Shown piece by piece: positions 28,721 to 39,017 of a DNA stretch of 64,000 bases (positions are counted from its first letter, which is position 1; every line of letters starts with the position of its first letter). The translations under genes were made by a program, and so were the position numbers. Under the pieces are notes generated by a model. That model was not told the origin of the DNA, did not search any database, and worked only from the letters and a program-made list of their open reading frames with translations. The stretch comes from Dysgonomonas sp. Marseille-P4361 (GTDB lineage Bacteria; Bacteroidota; Bacteroidia; Bacteroidales; Dysgonomonadaceae): contig NZ_OPYL01000008.1 of assembly GCF_900343125.1 (NCBI RefSeq), positions 62,001 to 126,000 of the forward strand, read 5' to 3'.

Positions 28721-31492
28721 ATGAAAAAACTACTTTTTATTACTGTCCTCTTGTTTATATCCCTTATGCCCAAAGCTCAAGTATCTTTTTCGGTTTTCGA
28801 TCTTTCTACCGAACATGCGAGCAATCCTATCGGGATAGACAATCCAACTCCACGCTTTAGTTGGAAAACTAATTCGCAAAGGAGGAATTTCACACAAGGT
28901 GCATACCAAATCTTAGTTTCCGATTCTTATGATAAAATCAACAAGAACGAAGGAAACATATGGGATAGTGGAAAAATTAGATCAGAGCAATCTGTTTTAG
29001 TCCCTTTTGCAGGAAGCCAGTTACAACCGGCTAAGACCTATTACTGGAAAGTAAAAGTATCGGACGATAAAGGAGAAGAGTCTGCTTGGAGTACGATCAA
29101 TAGCTTCACTACCGGATTATACACCCCTAAAGATTGGAACAATGCTCAATGGATATCGTTAGAAAAAGATGGTCCTTTTATCGCCGGCATACATGGATTA
29201 AGTGGTGTAGATCCTAGTAAACCAAAAGTAGGCATGTATAAACTTCCTCAGTTTAGGAAAGAATTTATACCCAAAAAGTCGGTAAAACAGGCTTTGGTAT
29301 ATATTTCAGGATTAGGGCACTTCGACTTATTTCTTAATGGAGAGAAAGTAGGAAATCATTTTCTCGATCCGGGCTGGACTCTATATAGCAAAGAAGCATT
29401 ATATGTAGGTTTTGATATAACGAATAAGATTAATGATAAAGCGAATACTTTTGGTATAATGCTCGGAAACGGTTTCTTCAACATACCACAAGAACGCTAT
29501 TTCAAACTCGTAACCTCTTACGGAGCTCCTAAAGTAAAGCTATATCTTGAATTAACCTATGACGATGGTTCTACCCAACAGATAGTTACAGACAAATCGT
29601 GGAAAGTAATAGAAAGCCCAATCACTTATTCCAGTATTTTTGGCGGAGAAGACTATGATGCTAATAGAGAAATAGAAGGTTGGCTCGGAAATGGCTATAA
29701 TGACAAAAGCTGGTCTACACCAATTGTTTCAGACTATAATCCTACGTTAATTGCCCAGCAATCAAATCCGCTAAAGATTAAGCAAGAATTATCTGTAGTT
29801 AACAAATACAAGAACTCAAGAGGCAACTGGGTATATGATTTCGGACAAAACTTTTCTGGTATCACTCGCCTATCTGTAAAAGGGAGTAAGGGACAGAAAA
29901 TAACACTTATTCCTGCTGAACTAATTACAAAGGATAGTCTTGCCAACCAAAAGGCCACAGGAGCCCCTTCATACTTTTGCTATACAACGAAAGGGAGTGA
30001 CAACGTAGAGACATGGCAACCTCAGTTTACTTATTATGGTTTTAGATATGTGGAAGTTCTGGATGCTGTTCCTGCAGGAGAAGACAATCCAAACAATCTT
30101 CCCGAAATAGAAAAGCTGACCGGGCTGCATACTACCCTATCTGCCCCTGAGGTTGGAACATTTCATTGTTCTAATCCGATGTTTAATAAAATACATAACC
30201 TGATAGACTGGGCAACCAGAAGCAATATGGCGAGTGTCTTAACTGATTGTCCACACCGAGAAAAGCTCGGCTGGATTGAACAGGCTTATCTGACCCAAAA
30301 CTCAATACAGTACCAATACGATTTATCGAAACTCTACACTAAAAAATTGAATGATATGGCTACATCTCAAACAGATGAGGGCGTTATTCCGACAATTACA
30401 CCGGAGTATGTTCGTTTCGAGGGTGGCTTTGAGGATACGCCTGAGTGGGGAAGTGCATTCATTATAAGCCAATGGTATCTCTATCAATGGTATGGAGACG
30501 ATATATTCCGTCACTACTATCCTAAGATGAAACGATATATGGAATATTTTGCAAGCAAAGCCAATAACAATATTCTTTCGTATGGATTAGGCGACTGGCT
30601 AGACCTAGGACCAAAGCCTCCGGCACATGCACAGTTGACAGCAAACAGTCTTACTGCCACCGCTACTTACTATTATGATGCTACAATCATGCAAAAGATA
30701 GCAACATTGTTGGGTGAAGATGAAGACGCTAAAATGTATGGTCAGCTAGCTGAAGAGATAAAAAAATCATATAATGATACATTTTTCAATAAAAAAACTA
30801 AAACATACGACCGCAACAGCCAAACAGCAAGTGCTATTTCATTATATGTAGGTTTGGTAGAAGATGAAAACAAAGATCAGGTATTACAAAATCTGGTAGA
30901 TGATATTAGAGGTAGAAACAATGCTCTGACTGCTGGAGATATTGGGTTCAGATACGTTTTACAAGTCCTGAAACAAAACAATTTATCGAACATTATATTC
31001 GACATGAATAGCAAATACGATGTTCCCGGCTATGGTTGGCAGTTGGCGAAGGGTGCTACTACCTTAACCGAATCGTGGCAAGCATTTGAAAATCTATCAC
31101 ACAACCATTTTGTATTTGCACATCTATGGGAATGGTTATATGGAGGATTGGGAGGCATAGGACAAGCAGAAAATTCGATTGCATACAAAACTGTTGAAAT
31201 TAATCCACAAATAGTTGGAGATATTACTAACACCCGCGTTTCTTACGAATCACCGTATGGTACAATCCGTAGCGAATGGAGATTGGGTGATGATACATAT
31301 ACATTAAGGGTATCAATCCCTGCAAATAGTAAAGCTATTGTACATTTACCAACTACCGACAAAAGCCTTGTTACCGAATATGGTATCCCTTTGAGTCAGA
31401 TCAATGAGATAAAGGTGCTTGGATCAGACTCAAACTCTATGAAGCTTGAAGTAGGTTCGGGCGATTATCTATTCGAGGTAAAACAGAAATAA
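28721..31492 (+). CDS. GH78 alpha-L-rhamnosidase
   Basis: The 923-residue secreted protein has a signal peptide ending MPKAQ. An N-terminal fibronectin-like domain (GIDNPTPRFSWK, about 40-140) is followed by beta-sandwich domains and the six-hairpin catalytic barrel (about 480-820). The barrel holds the block DCPHREKLGWIEQ, which is characteristic of GH78 and carries the acidic catalytic and sugar-binding residues. The C-terminal beta domain ends near residue 920. It should remove terminal L-rhamnose from pectic or other plant glycans. It is monocistronic. Together with the arabinan-like PUL it suggests use of pectin side chains. Confidence 0.9.
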   Translation: MKKLLFITVLLFISLMPKAQVSFSVFDLSTEHASNPIGIDNPTPRFSWKTNSQRRNFTQGAYQILVSDSYDKINKNEGNIWDSGKIRSEQSVLVPFAGSQLQPAKTYYWKVKVSDDKGEESAWSTINSFTTGLYTPKDWNNAQWISLEKDGPFIAGIHGLSGVDPSKPKVGMYKLPQFRKEFIPKKSVKQALVYISGLGHFDLFLNGEKVGNHFLDPGWTLYSKEALYVGFDITNKINDKANTFGIMLGNGFFNIPQERYFKLVTSYGAPKVKLYLELTYDDGSTQQIVTDKSWKVIESPITYSSIFGGEDYDANREIEGWLGNGYNDKSWSTPIVSDYNPTLIAQQSNPLKIKQELSVVNKYKNSRGNWVYDFGQNFSGITRLSVKGSKGQKITLIPAELITKDSLANQKATGAPSYFCYTTKGSDNVETWQPQFTYYGFRYVEVLDAVPAGEDNPNNLPEIEKLTGLHTTLSAPEVGTFHCSNPMFNKIHNLIDWATRSNMASVLTDCPHREKLGWIEQAYLTQNSIQYQYDLSKLYTKKLNDMATSQTDEGVIPTITPEYVRFEGGFEDTPEWGSAFIISQWYLYQWYGDDIFRHYYPKMKRYMEYFASKANNNILSYGLGDWLDLGPKPPAHAQLTANSLTATATYYYDATIMQKIATLLGEDEDAKMYGQLAEEIKKSYNDTFFNKKTKTYDRNSQTASAISLYVGLVEDENKDQVLQNLVDDIRGRNNALTAGDIGFRYVLQVLKQNNLSNIIFDMNSKYDVPGYGWQLAKGATTLTESWQAFENLSHNHFVFAHLWEWLYGGLGGIGQAENSIAYKTVEINPQIVGDITNTRVSYESPYGTIRSEWRLGDDTYTLRVSIPANSKAIVHLPTTDKSLVTEYGIPLSQINEIKVLGSDSNSMKLEVGSGDYLFEVKQK

Positions 31493-31507
31493 ATAAAATC
31501 AAACAAT

Positions 31508-31536
31508 AAGCTCCTAGCTGTAATAGCTGGGAGCTT
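31508..31536. terminator. Bidirectional terminator
   Basis: The arms aagctcctagct and agctgggagctt (31508-31519 and 31525-31536) pair around a 5-base loop with one mismatched or wobble position. They lie between the convergent GH78 gene and the DUF3857/transglutaminase gene. Confidence 0.65.
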
Positions 31537-31547
31537 CTGTTTAATGT

Positions 31548-33440
31548 CTAATTCTTTCTAAAGATCAACCTACTGGATAAGGCTTTGTCTATCTGACCGA
31601 AAAAATCTTTCAATTCATTATAAGCCTCCTTTTTATAAACACCTGGTTTTATATCTATTCTTTGCTCAGATATTACCTGATTATTATCTGAGACTATACT
31701 TCGTGAAAAAGTTCCAAATTGGGTTTCTGTTTTTAGATCTTTAGGTAAAGACTCTGCAACAAACCCTTCTGGCAATATATACGTTATGGTATCGCAGAGA
31801 ACATACTGAAGAGGTATCTCAATATCTAGTGTACGATCGCTAGATGCAAATATTTTCAGATCACCTTTATTCAAGGGATAGCCTTGCACAAATAATCGGT
31901 TGCCTGTTTTATTCGCAAAGTTTGTAGCTTCGAAACTACCCTTCACTATACCCGATGGGAGTTCACTCGCTCTATATGTGATGTCAATATCTGCAAATTG
32001 TACCTTAGGCATTTTCAGTTCACTTCTCAGGTATTTTATTTGAGTTTCTCTGTCTTGCTCTTTCACACGAGAGGCTTCCACTGCCTTATCCATCGTCTTT
32101 TCCAAAGTAATATTCCCGGAAGCATTACCTTCTTCATCTACATTTATTGTCAGGTTTATTCGACTCATGTAAGCATCCCTTTCGTATGCGGGTGTCCTAC
32201 ACAATTTACCTCCTTCATCCGAAACGACAAGTACATCATGATCGGCAATTTCGGAATGCACAAAACCAAATGGTTGCATAGCGCTAGTACACTCCAGCCA
32301 TATGCTATCATTCTTTATAGGAACAAGTAAAATAACATGATTCGCCTGTCTAAAACTTGGAAAGTTTTCAAAAAAGCGTTTATCTTCATCTCCCATTGAA
32401 ATAACACAATAATTGGATTTAATATCTACAGCCTTTAGCATAGCCTTCATTAAATTTGTCAATCCTTTACAATCTCCAAATTTTGTTTTATATACATTAG
32501 CTGCTGTTTCGGGTTGATAACCTCCTATTCCAAGCGGGATACTAACATAACGCGTATGCTGTTGCAGATATTCGTAAAGAATTTTCACTTTTTCCCTCTC
32601 ATTTTTGGCTTCGCCAACCAGGCTCTGAAGGGTAGCTACAACCTCTGCGGGTAATATATCTCGTCCTTCGAGCAGTTTATTAACCCACAAGCCGTATTCT
32701 TTCCATGTTTCCATATTGCCACACTGCGAATCGTAACAAAAATCAGCCGGTGCAAAATTTACAATAGGATATAAATCCTGGGGTTCCCAAATCTCATACT
32801 TTATTGCTGGAATATTTTCTTCGGTAATCTTGTAGATCTTTTTCCCAGTGGCTGTACTCTCTTCTATATTAGCTGCATAGTTAGAATGATGCCTCACTTT
32901 TATATCTGAAGGAACTTCTAGTTTATAGTTAGCTTTTTCGACAGCAACTCTGGATCTCCATATTGGGACATAGGGAGGATAACCTCTCACTCCATTCTTT
33001 GTCTTTACCTCATAGTTATATTCTACTGTAAATGGGTAGGAGCGCGAAATACACTCATAAAGGTGATTATAAGACCCTGTTGTAAAACTTTCGAAATCTA
33101 GACTGGAAGAAACCAAATCTCCTTTTTTGAATTTCTTTATCTCTTTGCCAGAGGCATCTCTTATCACTCCCGAAAATTTGGTTAGATCTGTAAATTTATC
33201 CGTGGTAATGTAAAAATGGGCATATCCATCCCCCTGTTCGTTCAAAATAGTGACTACTCTATTGACAGTATATACCATGTTATTTTTATCTGACTGAGAT
33301 ATGCCGGTAGAATAATTACGAACCACAGCTACAGCATCCCCTTCCAAAACTTCGGGAATATCAGACACAGGATAATTCTGACTAAACAGAGGTATACAGC
33401 CTAATAGATAGAAAAAATAAATAAATATTCGTTTACTCAT
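31548..33440 (-). CDS. DUF3857 / transglutaminase-like periplasmic protein
   Basis: This 630-residue protein has a signal peptide (ending PLFSQ) and an N-terminal DUF3857 beta domain (about 40-230). A transglutaminase-like core (about 270-390) has a candidate Cys in FGDCKGL, His in ANHVILL and an acidic residue in LECTS. The Cys-His pair looks intact, while the third position is Glu rather than the usual Asp. A C-terminal beta domain (DUF2569/3858-like) completes it. It could be a periplasmic peptidase or amidase-like enzyme. Its start overlaps the stop of the upstream paralogue (TAATG), so the two are translationally coupled. The substrate is unknown. Confidence 0.75.
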   Translation of the reverse strand: MSKRIFIYFFYLLGCIPLFSQNYPVSDIPEVLEGDAVAVVRNYSTGISQSDKNNMVYTVNRVVTILNEQGDGYAHFYITTDKFTDLTKFSGVIRDASGKEIKKFKKGDLVSSSLDFESFTTGSYNHLYECISRSYPFTVEYNYEVKTKNGVRGYPPYVPIWRSRVAVEKANYKLEVPSDIKVRHHSNYAANIEESTATGKKIYKITEENIPAIKYEIWEPQDLYPIVNFAPADFCYDSQCGNMETWKEYGLWVNKLLEGRDILPAEVVATLQSLVGEAKNEREKVKILYEYLQQHTRYVSIPLGIGGYQPETAANVYKTKFGDCKGLTNLMKAMLKAVDIKSNYCVISMGDEDKRFFENFPSFRQANHVILLVPIKNDSIWLECTSAMQPFGFVHSEIADHDVLVVSDEGGKLCRTPAYERDAYMSRINLTINVDEEGNASGNITLEKTMDKAVEASRVKEQDRETQIKYLRSELKMPKVQFADIDITYRASELPSGIVKGSFEATNFANKTGNRLFVQGYPLNKGDLKIFASSDRTLDIEIPLQYVLCDTITYILPEGFVAESLPKDLKTETQFGTFSRSIVSDNNQVISEQRIDIKPGVYKKEAYNELKDFFGQIDKALSSRLIFRKN

Positions 33441-35518
33441 TATGCTTCAGTTTCAGTTATACTAACAGCCTCGTCCTCTCCTATTTTCTTCAATACAATC
33501 ATTTCAGAACACTTAGATACTATCTTAGCAAAGAAATCCTGAAGCTCCGGATATTTGGTTTGTAATACCAATAAGTCATTTATAGTATAATGGTATCTAA
33601 CATCAACAGTATTTCCATTTACTGCTACATGGTACAAAAACTTCAATGTATTATCTTCATCCAGCACATAGGTAATACTCTCGGGTAGTTCCTCTACTTT
33701 ATATCCATCAGGAATATCGATCCTTACTATTTGAATGTGATTTTCTAAATAATTGAACTGAATAGGGAATTTACGTGCTTCTGCTTTGAACGGATTCTCA
33801 GCAAAATGCTTTATCAGCATAGGGTCTATATAAAGAAATTCATCACCTAATACTAAATCGGGCTTTACAACAAAACTACGTTTCACCTCTTTATTGATAT
33901 CTGCAACATCTTCTATTTTTATATCTTCAATAGGCAATGCTATTTTTTTTGCTAATTCATCTTTATAATGCTGTTCATCTTTATGCTGATTATAATAAAA
34001 CCGTCTAAATTCTTGTGCACTCTTGTCTCGATATGTACTTGTTATTTCTCCTTGATACTGTCCATCATCAGCAAATTCATAGATAGAAGTGATATATTCT
34101 ACTCCCTTAGAAGATTTTGTTAAATCAGTCCAACGAGTATTCCCTTCCTTCATAATGCGGGCTTGACTAATCAATGCTTTATTTGGCAATATATTCCATA
34201 CACTATATTTATCCGATACATCGATGCAATACAATTTATCGTCAAGTAATATACCTGCTATACTATAATTAAACGCTGAAGCCGAAGGATGTGTGATAGG
34301 AATACGACCATTCGATCTTGTACTTAGAATAATAGGGAAAGCATCTATACACGCAGCTTTAAGGGCATTAATAGCTAAAAAATTCATATCTGCCGATGTT
34401 CCCAGTCCTTCTTTCAGCGCTTTACCTTAATTATCAGGAGCAAACTCAGACTTTTCATTCCATTTTACTTTTTGTCTTACAAGAGAAATAATTGCACTTG
34501 CTGCATTCAGGTCTTTAGACGCGGGTAATGGTTCATCTTTAAACAACCCTGTTTTCTTCAAATTACCACCAAAATAGTTAGACCCAAATAACATCTTATC
34601 TACATCGTTCCATGTTGTTGAAAATTGCTTAGACAAGTTATATTTAAACTGGAAGCTCCTCAATTCAAAGTCGATCCTACTTATATAATCCTCTGTTGAC
34701 CAAATAAAAGGTTCTTCCTTCATTGCTACTAGATTCTCTGCCGCATAAATATATTTTTTAGCAGAGCATTGATCTGTATAGTTAAAGGAACGTCCATCTC
34801 CATCTTCCAGTCTCATACTAAATTTCAGATTAATGTCATCTACCTTTACCGGATTAATCCGTTCGTGTCCTTGAACGGATTGGTTATACATAAAATATTC
34901 AGGGATTATGATTTCGTATCGCACATTTAAAACCGGCACATATGATTGCAGGTTGAAGCCCCTTAGATTATAATTGAATGGAGATACCAAAGTATACTTA
35001 TACTCTATTATAGAACCAACTTTAGCTCCCGGCATAGTAAATTTTATCCTTTTATTAACATCATCATGCTCTTCAGTTACAATAAAGTCTTTAGATAGTT
35101 TAGTTTTTTCAATCTTCCCATTTTCGAGATTATATGTAGTTCCAGAGAGTCCCCTAACTTCTTCTCTTGATGATATATTTGGTCCGTAATAATAAGAGAC
35201 GCTACCTTCGCACTGATCCAGACCTTCCTCTTTTAATATTTTTATTTTCACCCTATAAGTGTATTCATAAAGAAAGCCCTTTAGGTCGTCATATTTGAAT
35301 TCGGTAAATCCATCCTTCATTAAGACAACAGCTTTGGCTGTGGCATCTATCTCACACGAATTTATTTTCATCTCATCCATTGTCGTTTTCCCGTACTTAG
35401 ACTGGGCATTAGAGATCTGAGCACAGAAAAGGATAGATAAGACAATAAGTATACGACTATAAAAAAGTCCTTTAGTCTTTTGTGTGTTTGTAAACATCGC
35501 GTCCATAGTAGTATTCAT
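33440..35518 (-). pseudogene. DUF3857 paralogue interrupted by a single in-frame TAA
   Basis: Two frames, 35518-34427 (363 codons) and 34426-33440, are in the same reading frame and separated only by one TAA at 34427-34429. The combined product would be about 690 residues with a signal peptide (ISNAQ), DUF3857 and a transglutaminase-like domain. The catalytic Cys is replaced (GTSADMN where GDCK is expected) and the His is lost. Such degenerate versions are common next to active ones. The bases after the stop remain fully open, so the mutation is recent, or it is a sequencing error, or there is readthrough. An internal ATG at 34387 could start a fragment. Confidence 0.75.
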
Positions 35519-35816
35519 TTAAGTGTTAACAGCTATGTAAATATAATAATTTATTAACATAAAAGCATTTTAATACAAACAAATATTAAAACTGAAATTT
35601 TCACAGTTTACAATCTATACATAAGTCAAGAAACTCAGGAAATAGGAAAAGATTATATATAAAACTATACACAATGCATATAGCTATACATCAACATATT
35701 AAAAAATCAAATTAGAATAATTATAAATTAGATTCTGCAATTGCTTTATATTATTTTATTAACTTTCTTTGCATCTAACAACACACTACAAGATTACATA
35801 TTAAAATAAATTAATT
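35519..35816. other. Divergent intergenic region, 298 bp
   Basis: This very AT-rich region lies between the DUF3857 pseudogene and the following lipoprotein gene. A weak -7-like TTTCTTTG lies at 35764-35771, 46 bp before the rightward ATG. I see nothing else. Confidence 0.4.
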
Positions 35817-37127
35817 ATGAAGCTTCACAACAATTCAGCACATTTCTTAAAATGTTCTATCCTATTATTATCTATTGTGCTATTATACAGCTGTGGTATT
35901 GGAAAAAATTTTTACGCAGATCAGGAACTCAATAATTATCCTGGTACAATTTATCTTAGTAATGGAGAAGTAAAAAAAGGACAAGTAGGAATGCCGTCCT
36001 CAAACAGTAAGACAATCCTGCTAAAAACCAAAGGAAAAGCCGATGAATCAATAGAGGCTGAAAAAGTTGACCGTATAGAATTCACCGCAAATTTAACAGC
36101 AGACAAAGTACATGTTGTGCGTTATCTGCCAGTGAAAGGAATGTTCAATAAAAGGAGTAACAGATGGGTAGTATGCTTCTCTGAAGGGCCTTATACATCA
36201 GCTTATGTAGGAGCTGCCAACTATAAGATCAATGCAGACGGAACAATGGGCTTTGTTGGTACTCGCCAAGTGGTGAACCATGGCAATGGGACAATGATTG
36301 TAAACCCAAGCTACCCTGTTTATATGATGAAAAAAGGAGATGATGCTCTGACTCATGTTGCATTGACTAAAGGGATAAGTTTTGAAGATTCTGCTTTTAG
36401 AAGTGGAGTTTCCAATTTTCTACACGATGACTCTCAATTAACAGAATATATACAAGATGAGAAATGGGGCTTTGACAACATGAATTCTATTGTCCAAAAT
36501 TATAACCCAAACAGAGGTAATTCAGCCTTAGTTATAGATGGAGTTACTATTGCCCCTAGAAAAAGAAGCCTATTGACAAATGATTTTAATAAAGAAATGA
36601 TTTGGTATGTAGAATCTGCCCTACCATCTGACGATAAATATTCGGCACAATTTGGTATAGGCATCAGAAGTACTATACACAAATTCTTTACTTATGGTGT
36701 TGACATAGGTTATGCCTCTGCAAAATATATTGATCAAACAAAGAGACTAGAAAATCATTCAATAAATGACATAGACAAAGTGCCTGTTGAAGAAAGAGAC
36801 TTATCTAAACAAGGACTCTTTAGGGTAAATGCTTCTTTGGCTGGACAACTACCTTTCAGATTTAATAATATATATCTGATACCTGGTGCACATCTAGGCT
36901 TAGGAGCGATGCTTGGCACTGAATACAGTACTTTCTATTATGGACCAATGGCTACTCTTGATCTTGGATTTAAACTAAAAAGAGGAAATATTTTCCTGAT
37001 AGGAGGTGGATATAGACATAACATCCCCCTCAAAGGAGATGAAGCTAAAACGGAAGCTTCAGGTCCCGGTTTTGAAGCTTATGAACCATACGGGAACATT
37101 CTTATCAGAGCTGCTTATAAGTTTTAA
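35817..37127 (+). CDS. Unrecognised lipoprotein with C-terminal beta-barrel-like region
   Basis: The 436-residue product has a lipoprotein signal (IVLLYSCG, Cys near residue 26). A mixed region to about residue 250 includes NNYPGTIYLSNGEVKKGQV and repeated K-G-K strands. The second half has alternating hydrophobic strands such as FTYGVDIGYASAKY, GAHLGLGAMLG and FLIGGGYRHNIP, and ends AAYKF, which resembles a small outer-membrane barrel. I cannot name the family. It is transcribed alone, and a strong terminator follows. The lipid anchor plus barrel-like end is unusual but not unknown. Confidence 0.6.
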   Translation: MKLHNNSAHFLKCSILLLSIVLLYSCGIGKNFYADQELNNYPGTIYLSNGEVKKGQVGMPSSNSKTILLKTKGKADESIEAEKVDRIEFTANLTADKVHVVRYLPVKGMFNKRSNRWVVCFSEGPYTSAYVGAANYKINADGTMGFVGTRQVVNHGNGTMIVNPSYPVYMMKKGDDALTHVALTKGISFEDSAFRSGVSNFLHDDSQLTEYIQDEKWGFDNMNSIVQNYNPNRGNSALVIDGVTIAPRKRSLLTNDFNKEMIWYVESALPSDDKYSAQFGIGIRSTIHKFFTYGVDIGYASAKYIDQTKRLENHSINDIDKVPVEERDLSKQGLFRVNASLAGQLPFRFNNIYLIPGAHLGLGAMLGTEYSTFYYGPMATLDLGFKLKRGNIFLIGGGYRHNIPLKGDEAKTEASGPGFEAYEPYGNILIRAAYKF

Positions 37128-37171
37128 CTTTGACTTTGGAATAGCTTAAAATAAGCTTTTGTAATACATAT

Positions 37172-37209
37172 AAAAAGGATCTCTGAATAAATATTCAGAG
37201 ATCCTTTTT
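37172..37209. terminator. Strong terminator after the lipoprotein gene
   Basis: The 17-base arms aaaaaggatctctgaat (37172-37188) and attcagagatccttttt (37193-37209) are perfectly complementary around a 4-base loop and end in T5. It follows the rightward gene by 45 bp. Confidence 0.85.
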
Positions 37210-37254
37210 AATTCATAGAATATAAGATATTCCTACATAGGTATAGGTATAAAA

Positions 37255-37290
37255 AATAATAGCAGCAAGGAAAACCTTGCTGCTATTATT
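37255..37290 (-). terminator. Terminator of the leftward TonB/TPR operon
   Basis: The 16-base arms (37255-37270 and 37275-37290) around an A4 loop are a perfect stem with GCAGCAAGG at its base. Read leftward, it is followed by a T-run (complement of 37249-37256). It lies 22 bp past the TPR gene's stop. Confidence 0.85.
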
Positions 37291-37312
37291 TAAATATCTC
37301 GTTTAAACTTGA

Positions 37313-38974
37313 TTAGTTTGTTGCAAATTCAAACAATGCTTTACCATTTGCATTCTCAGGATCTAATTCAAGTACTTTTCCTGCGTATTCTTTTACGAAT
37401 TCTTTATCTGCTGCTTTCTTCGTTTTATCATATTCAAGATAATAAAAATAGCTTAAATAACTATAAGCTTCGATTAGGATAGCTTTATCTGCAGCTTCTA
37501 GATCACCTCCTTTTGCTAGAATAACTTCAATAGTTTTTTCATAATGAGGTTTTGCCAAACCTTGTTCACTATCCGGGTCCATTCTATAATTAGTTTGAGC
37601 TCTTTGGTAATATCCTAAGTGGCTATCAGGAACTCTCTCTGCTACAATTGCAAATGTTTCGTCTGCTTTTTTATACAATTCAATAGATTTAGCTTTTGCT
37701 TCTTCCGGAGTAACTGTAGTCGTATCTGATGCTGCAGCAACACCTCCCAGGAAGTAGTAACGACCTAGTTGGAAATAATTTTGAGCATCAATTGCTTCTT
37801 CTGGTGATAATTCAATAAATTTCTTATAAAATTCTGCAGCTTCTGGATACATTCTCTCTGATGCACAAGTAGTAGCCATTTCTTTTCGCAATTCTGCATT
37901 AGTAGGATCAAGGTCGGCTAATTTTTTATATTGCTCCATAGCTTTCACTTTATTTCCTGTTTGGCTCAATATGTTAGCATAAGTTTTATAGTCTAATGCC
38001 AAGATTGAGTCTCCTTCGTTCAACGGCAGGCTAAAAAATTTATCCCCTGCAGCTAATCCTGTTTCATAATCTTGAGTACTATTGCTGTTATACATCAACA
38101 GACGATTCAAAACGAAATCATCCGGATTGTTTTGCATTCCTTCTTGTAACAATCTCATCGATTCTGCAAAATTGTTAGTAAAATATTCTGCTGCTGCATA
38201 ACGGCGAAGATCTTCAATGCCATAGTCTCCTGTTTTGAAATATTCTTTGTAAGCCTCTATTGCTTGAGGATAGAATCCATCACGATAATACAAGCCTGCT
38301 AGTTCTCTTGTAGCTAGTTTATTATCTGGTTGAATCGCGATTACTTTCTTAAGCATGTCAGCAGCATGGTTTCTATTGATGTACTCATACACTCTAGCTC
38401 CTTTTAGATAGGCTAGTGTACAGTTAGGATCAAAATAGATTGCTTGATCATATAGCTGAGTAGCTTCACCTATTTTATTTTCTTTAGCTAACATATCAGC
38501 TTCGAAAATATAGATGTAAGGATTCTTTTTGTCTGCTTTGTAAGCATCTTTTAGCTTCTCTTGAGTTTTTTCTTTCATATCATTGTCAAGATAAGCTTTT
38601 GCTATAGCAAGGATAACAGTTACGTCTTTTTTATTCTTCTTTTGAATATCCTTTAACTGATCTTCTGCTTCTTTAGGATTTGATTTCAACTGAAGTTTAG
38701 CAAGACCAATGTTATTTAGAGCTGATGCCGGATCAGCAGCTACTCCTGCTTCATAATTTTTTTGTGCTTCAGCTAAATTACCTTCTTGGTAAGCTATTTC
38801 TCCTAAATAGTAATTTGATTCAGCCGGCGCTTGACGCATTCTCTTCATGAAATAGTCTTTTGCCAATTTCAAATCTCCAAGACTGATATAGTCTGTTCCT
38901 GGATTATTCTGTGCTATAGCTGAAATACTGATCATAATACTCAATAAAGAGCCTAAAAAATACTTCATTTTCAT
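37313..38974 (-). CDS. TPR-repeat protein, exported
   Basis: The 553-residue protein has a signal peptide (ending ISAIAQ) and tetratricopeptide repeats over almost its whole length. Examples are GDLKLAKDYFMKRMRQAP, AEAQKNYEAGVAADPAS, ALALYDQAIYFDPN-like and AMEQYKKLADLDP. It probably acts as a periplasmic or outer-membrane-associated protein-binding scaffold. It is the last gene of the leftward exbB-exbD-exbD-tonB-small membrane protein-PstS-like group, 43 bp from its neighbour. This linkage suggests a role in TonB-dependent energy transduction or in envelope maintenance. The specific partner is unknown. Confidence 0.8.
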   Translation of the reverse strand: MKMKYFLGSLLSIMISISAIAQNNPGTDYISLGDLKLAKDYFMKRMRQAPAESNYYLGEIAYQEGNLAEAQKNYEAGVAADPASALNNIGLAKLQLKSNPKEAEDQLKDIQKKNKKDVTVILAIAKAYLDNDMKEKTQEKLKDAYKADKKNPYIYIFEADMLAKENKIGEATQLYDQAIYFDPNCTLAYLKGARVYEYINRNHAADMLKKVIAIQPDNKLATRELAGLYYRDGFYPQAIEAYKEYFKTGDYGIEDLRRYAAAEYFTNNFAESMRLLQEGMQNNPDDFVLNRLLMYNSNSTQDYETGLAAGDKFFSLPLNEGDSILALDYKTYANILSQTGNKVKAMEQYKKLADLDPTNAELRKEMATTCASERMYPEAAEFYKKFIELSPEEAIDAQNYFQLGRYYFLGGVAAASDTTTVTPEEAKAKSIELYKKADETFAIVAERVPDSHLGYYQRAQTNYRMDPDSEQGLAKPHYEKTIEVILAKGGDLEAADKAILIEAYSYLSYFYYLEYDKTKKAADKEFVKEYAGKVLELDPENANGKALFEFATN

Positions 38975-39017
38975 GTTTTTTTATATTATGGATTAATGAT
39001 TATTTTATTTCTTACAA

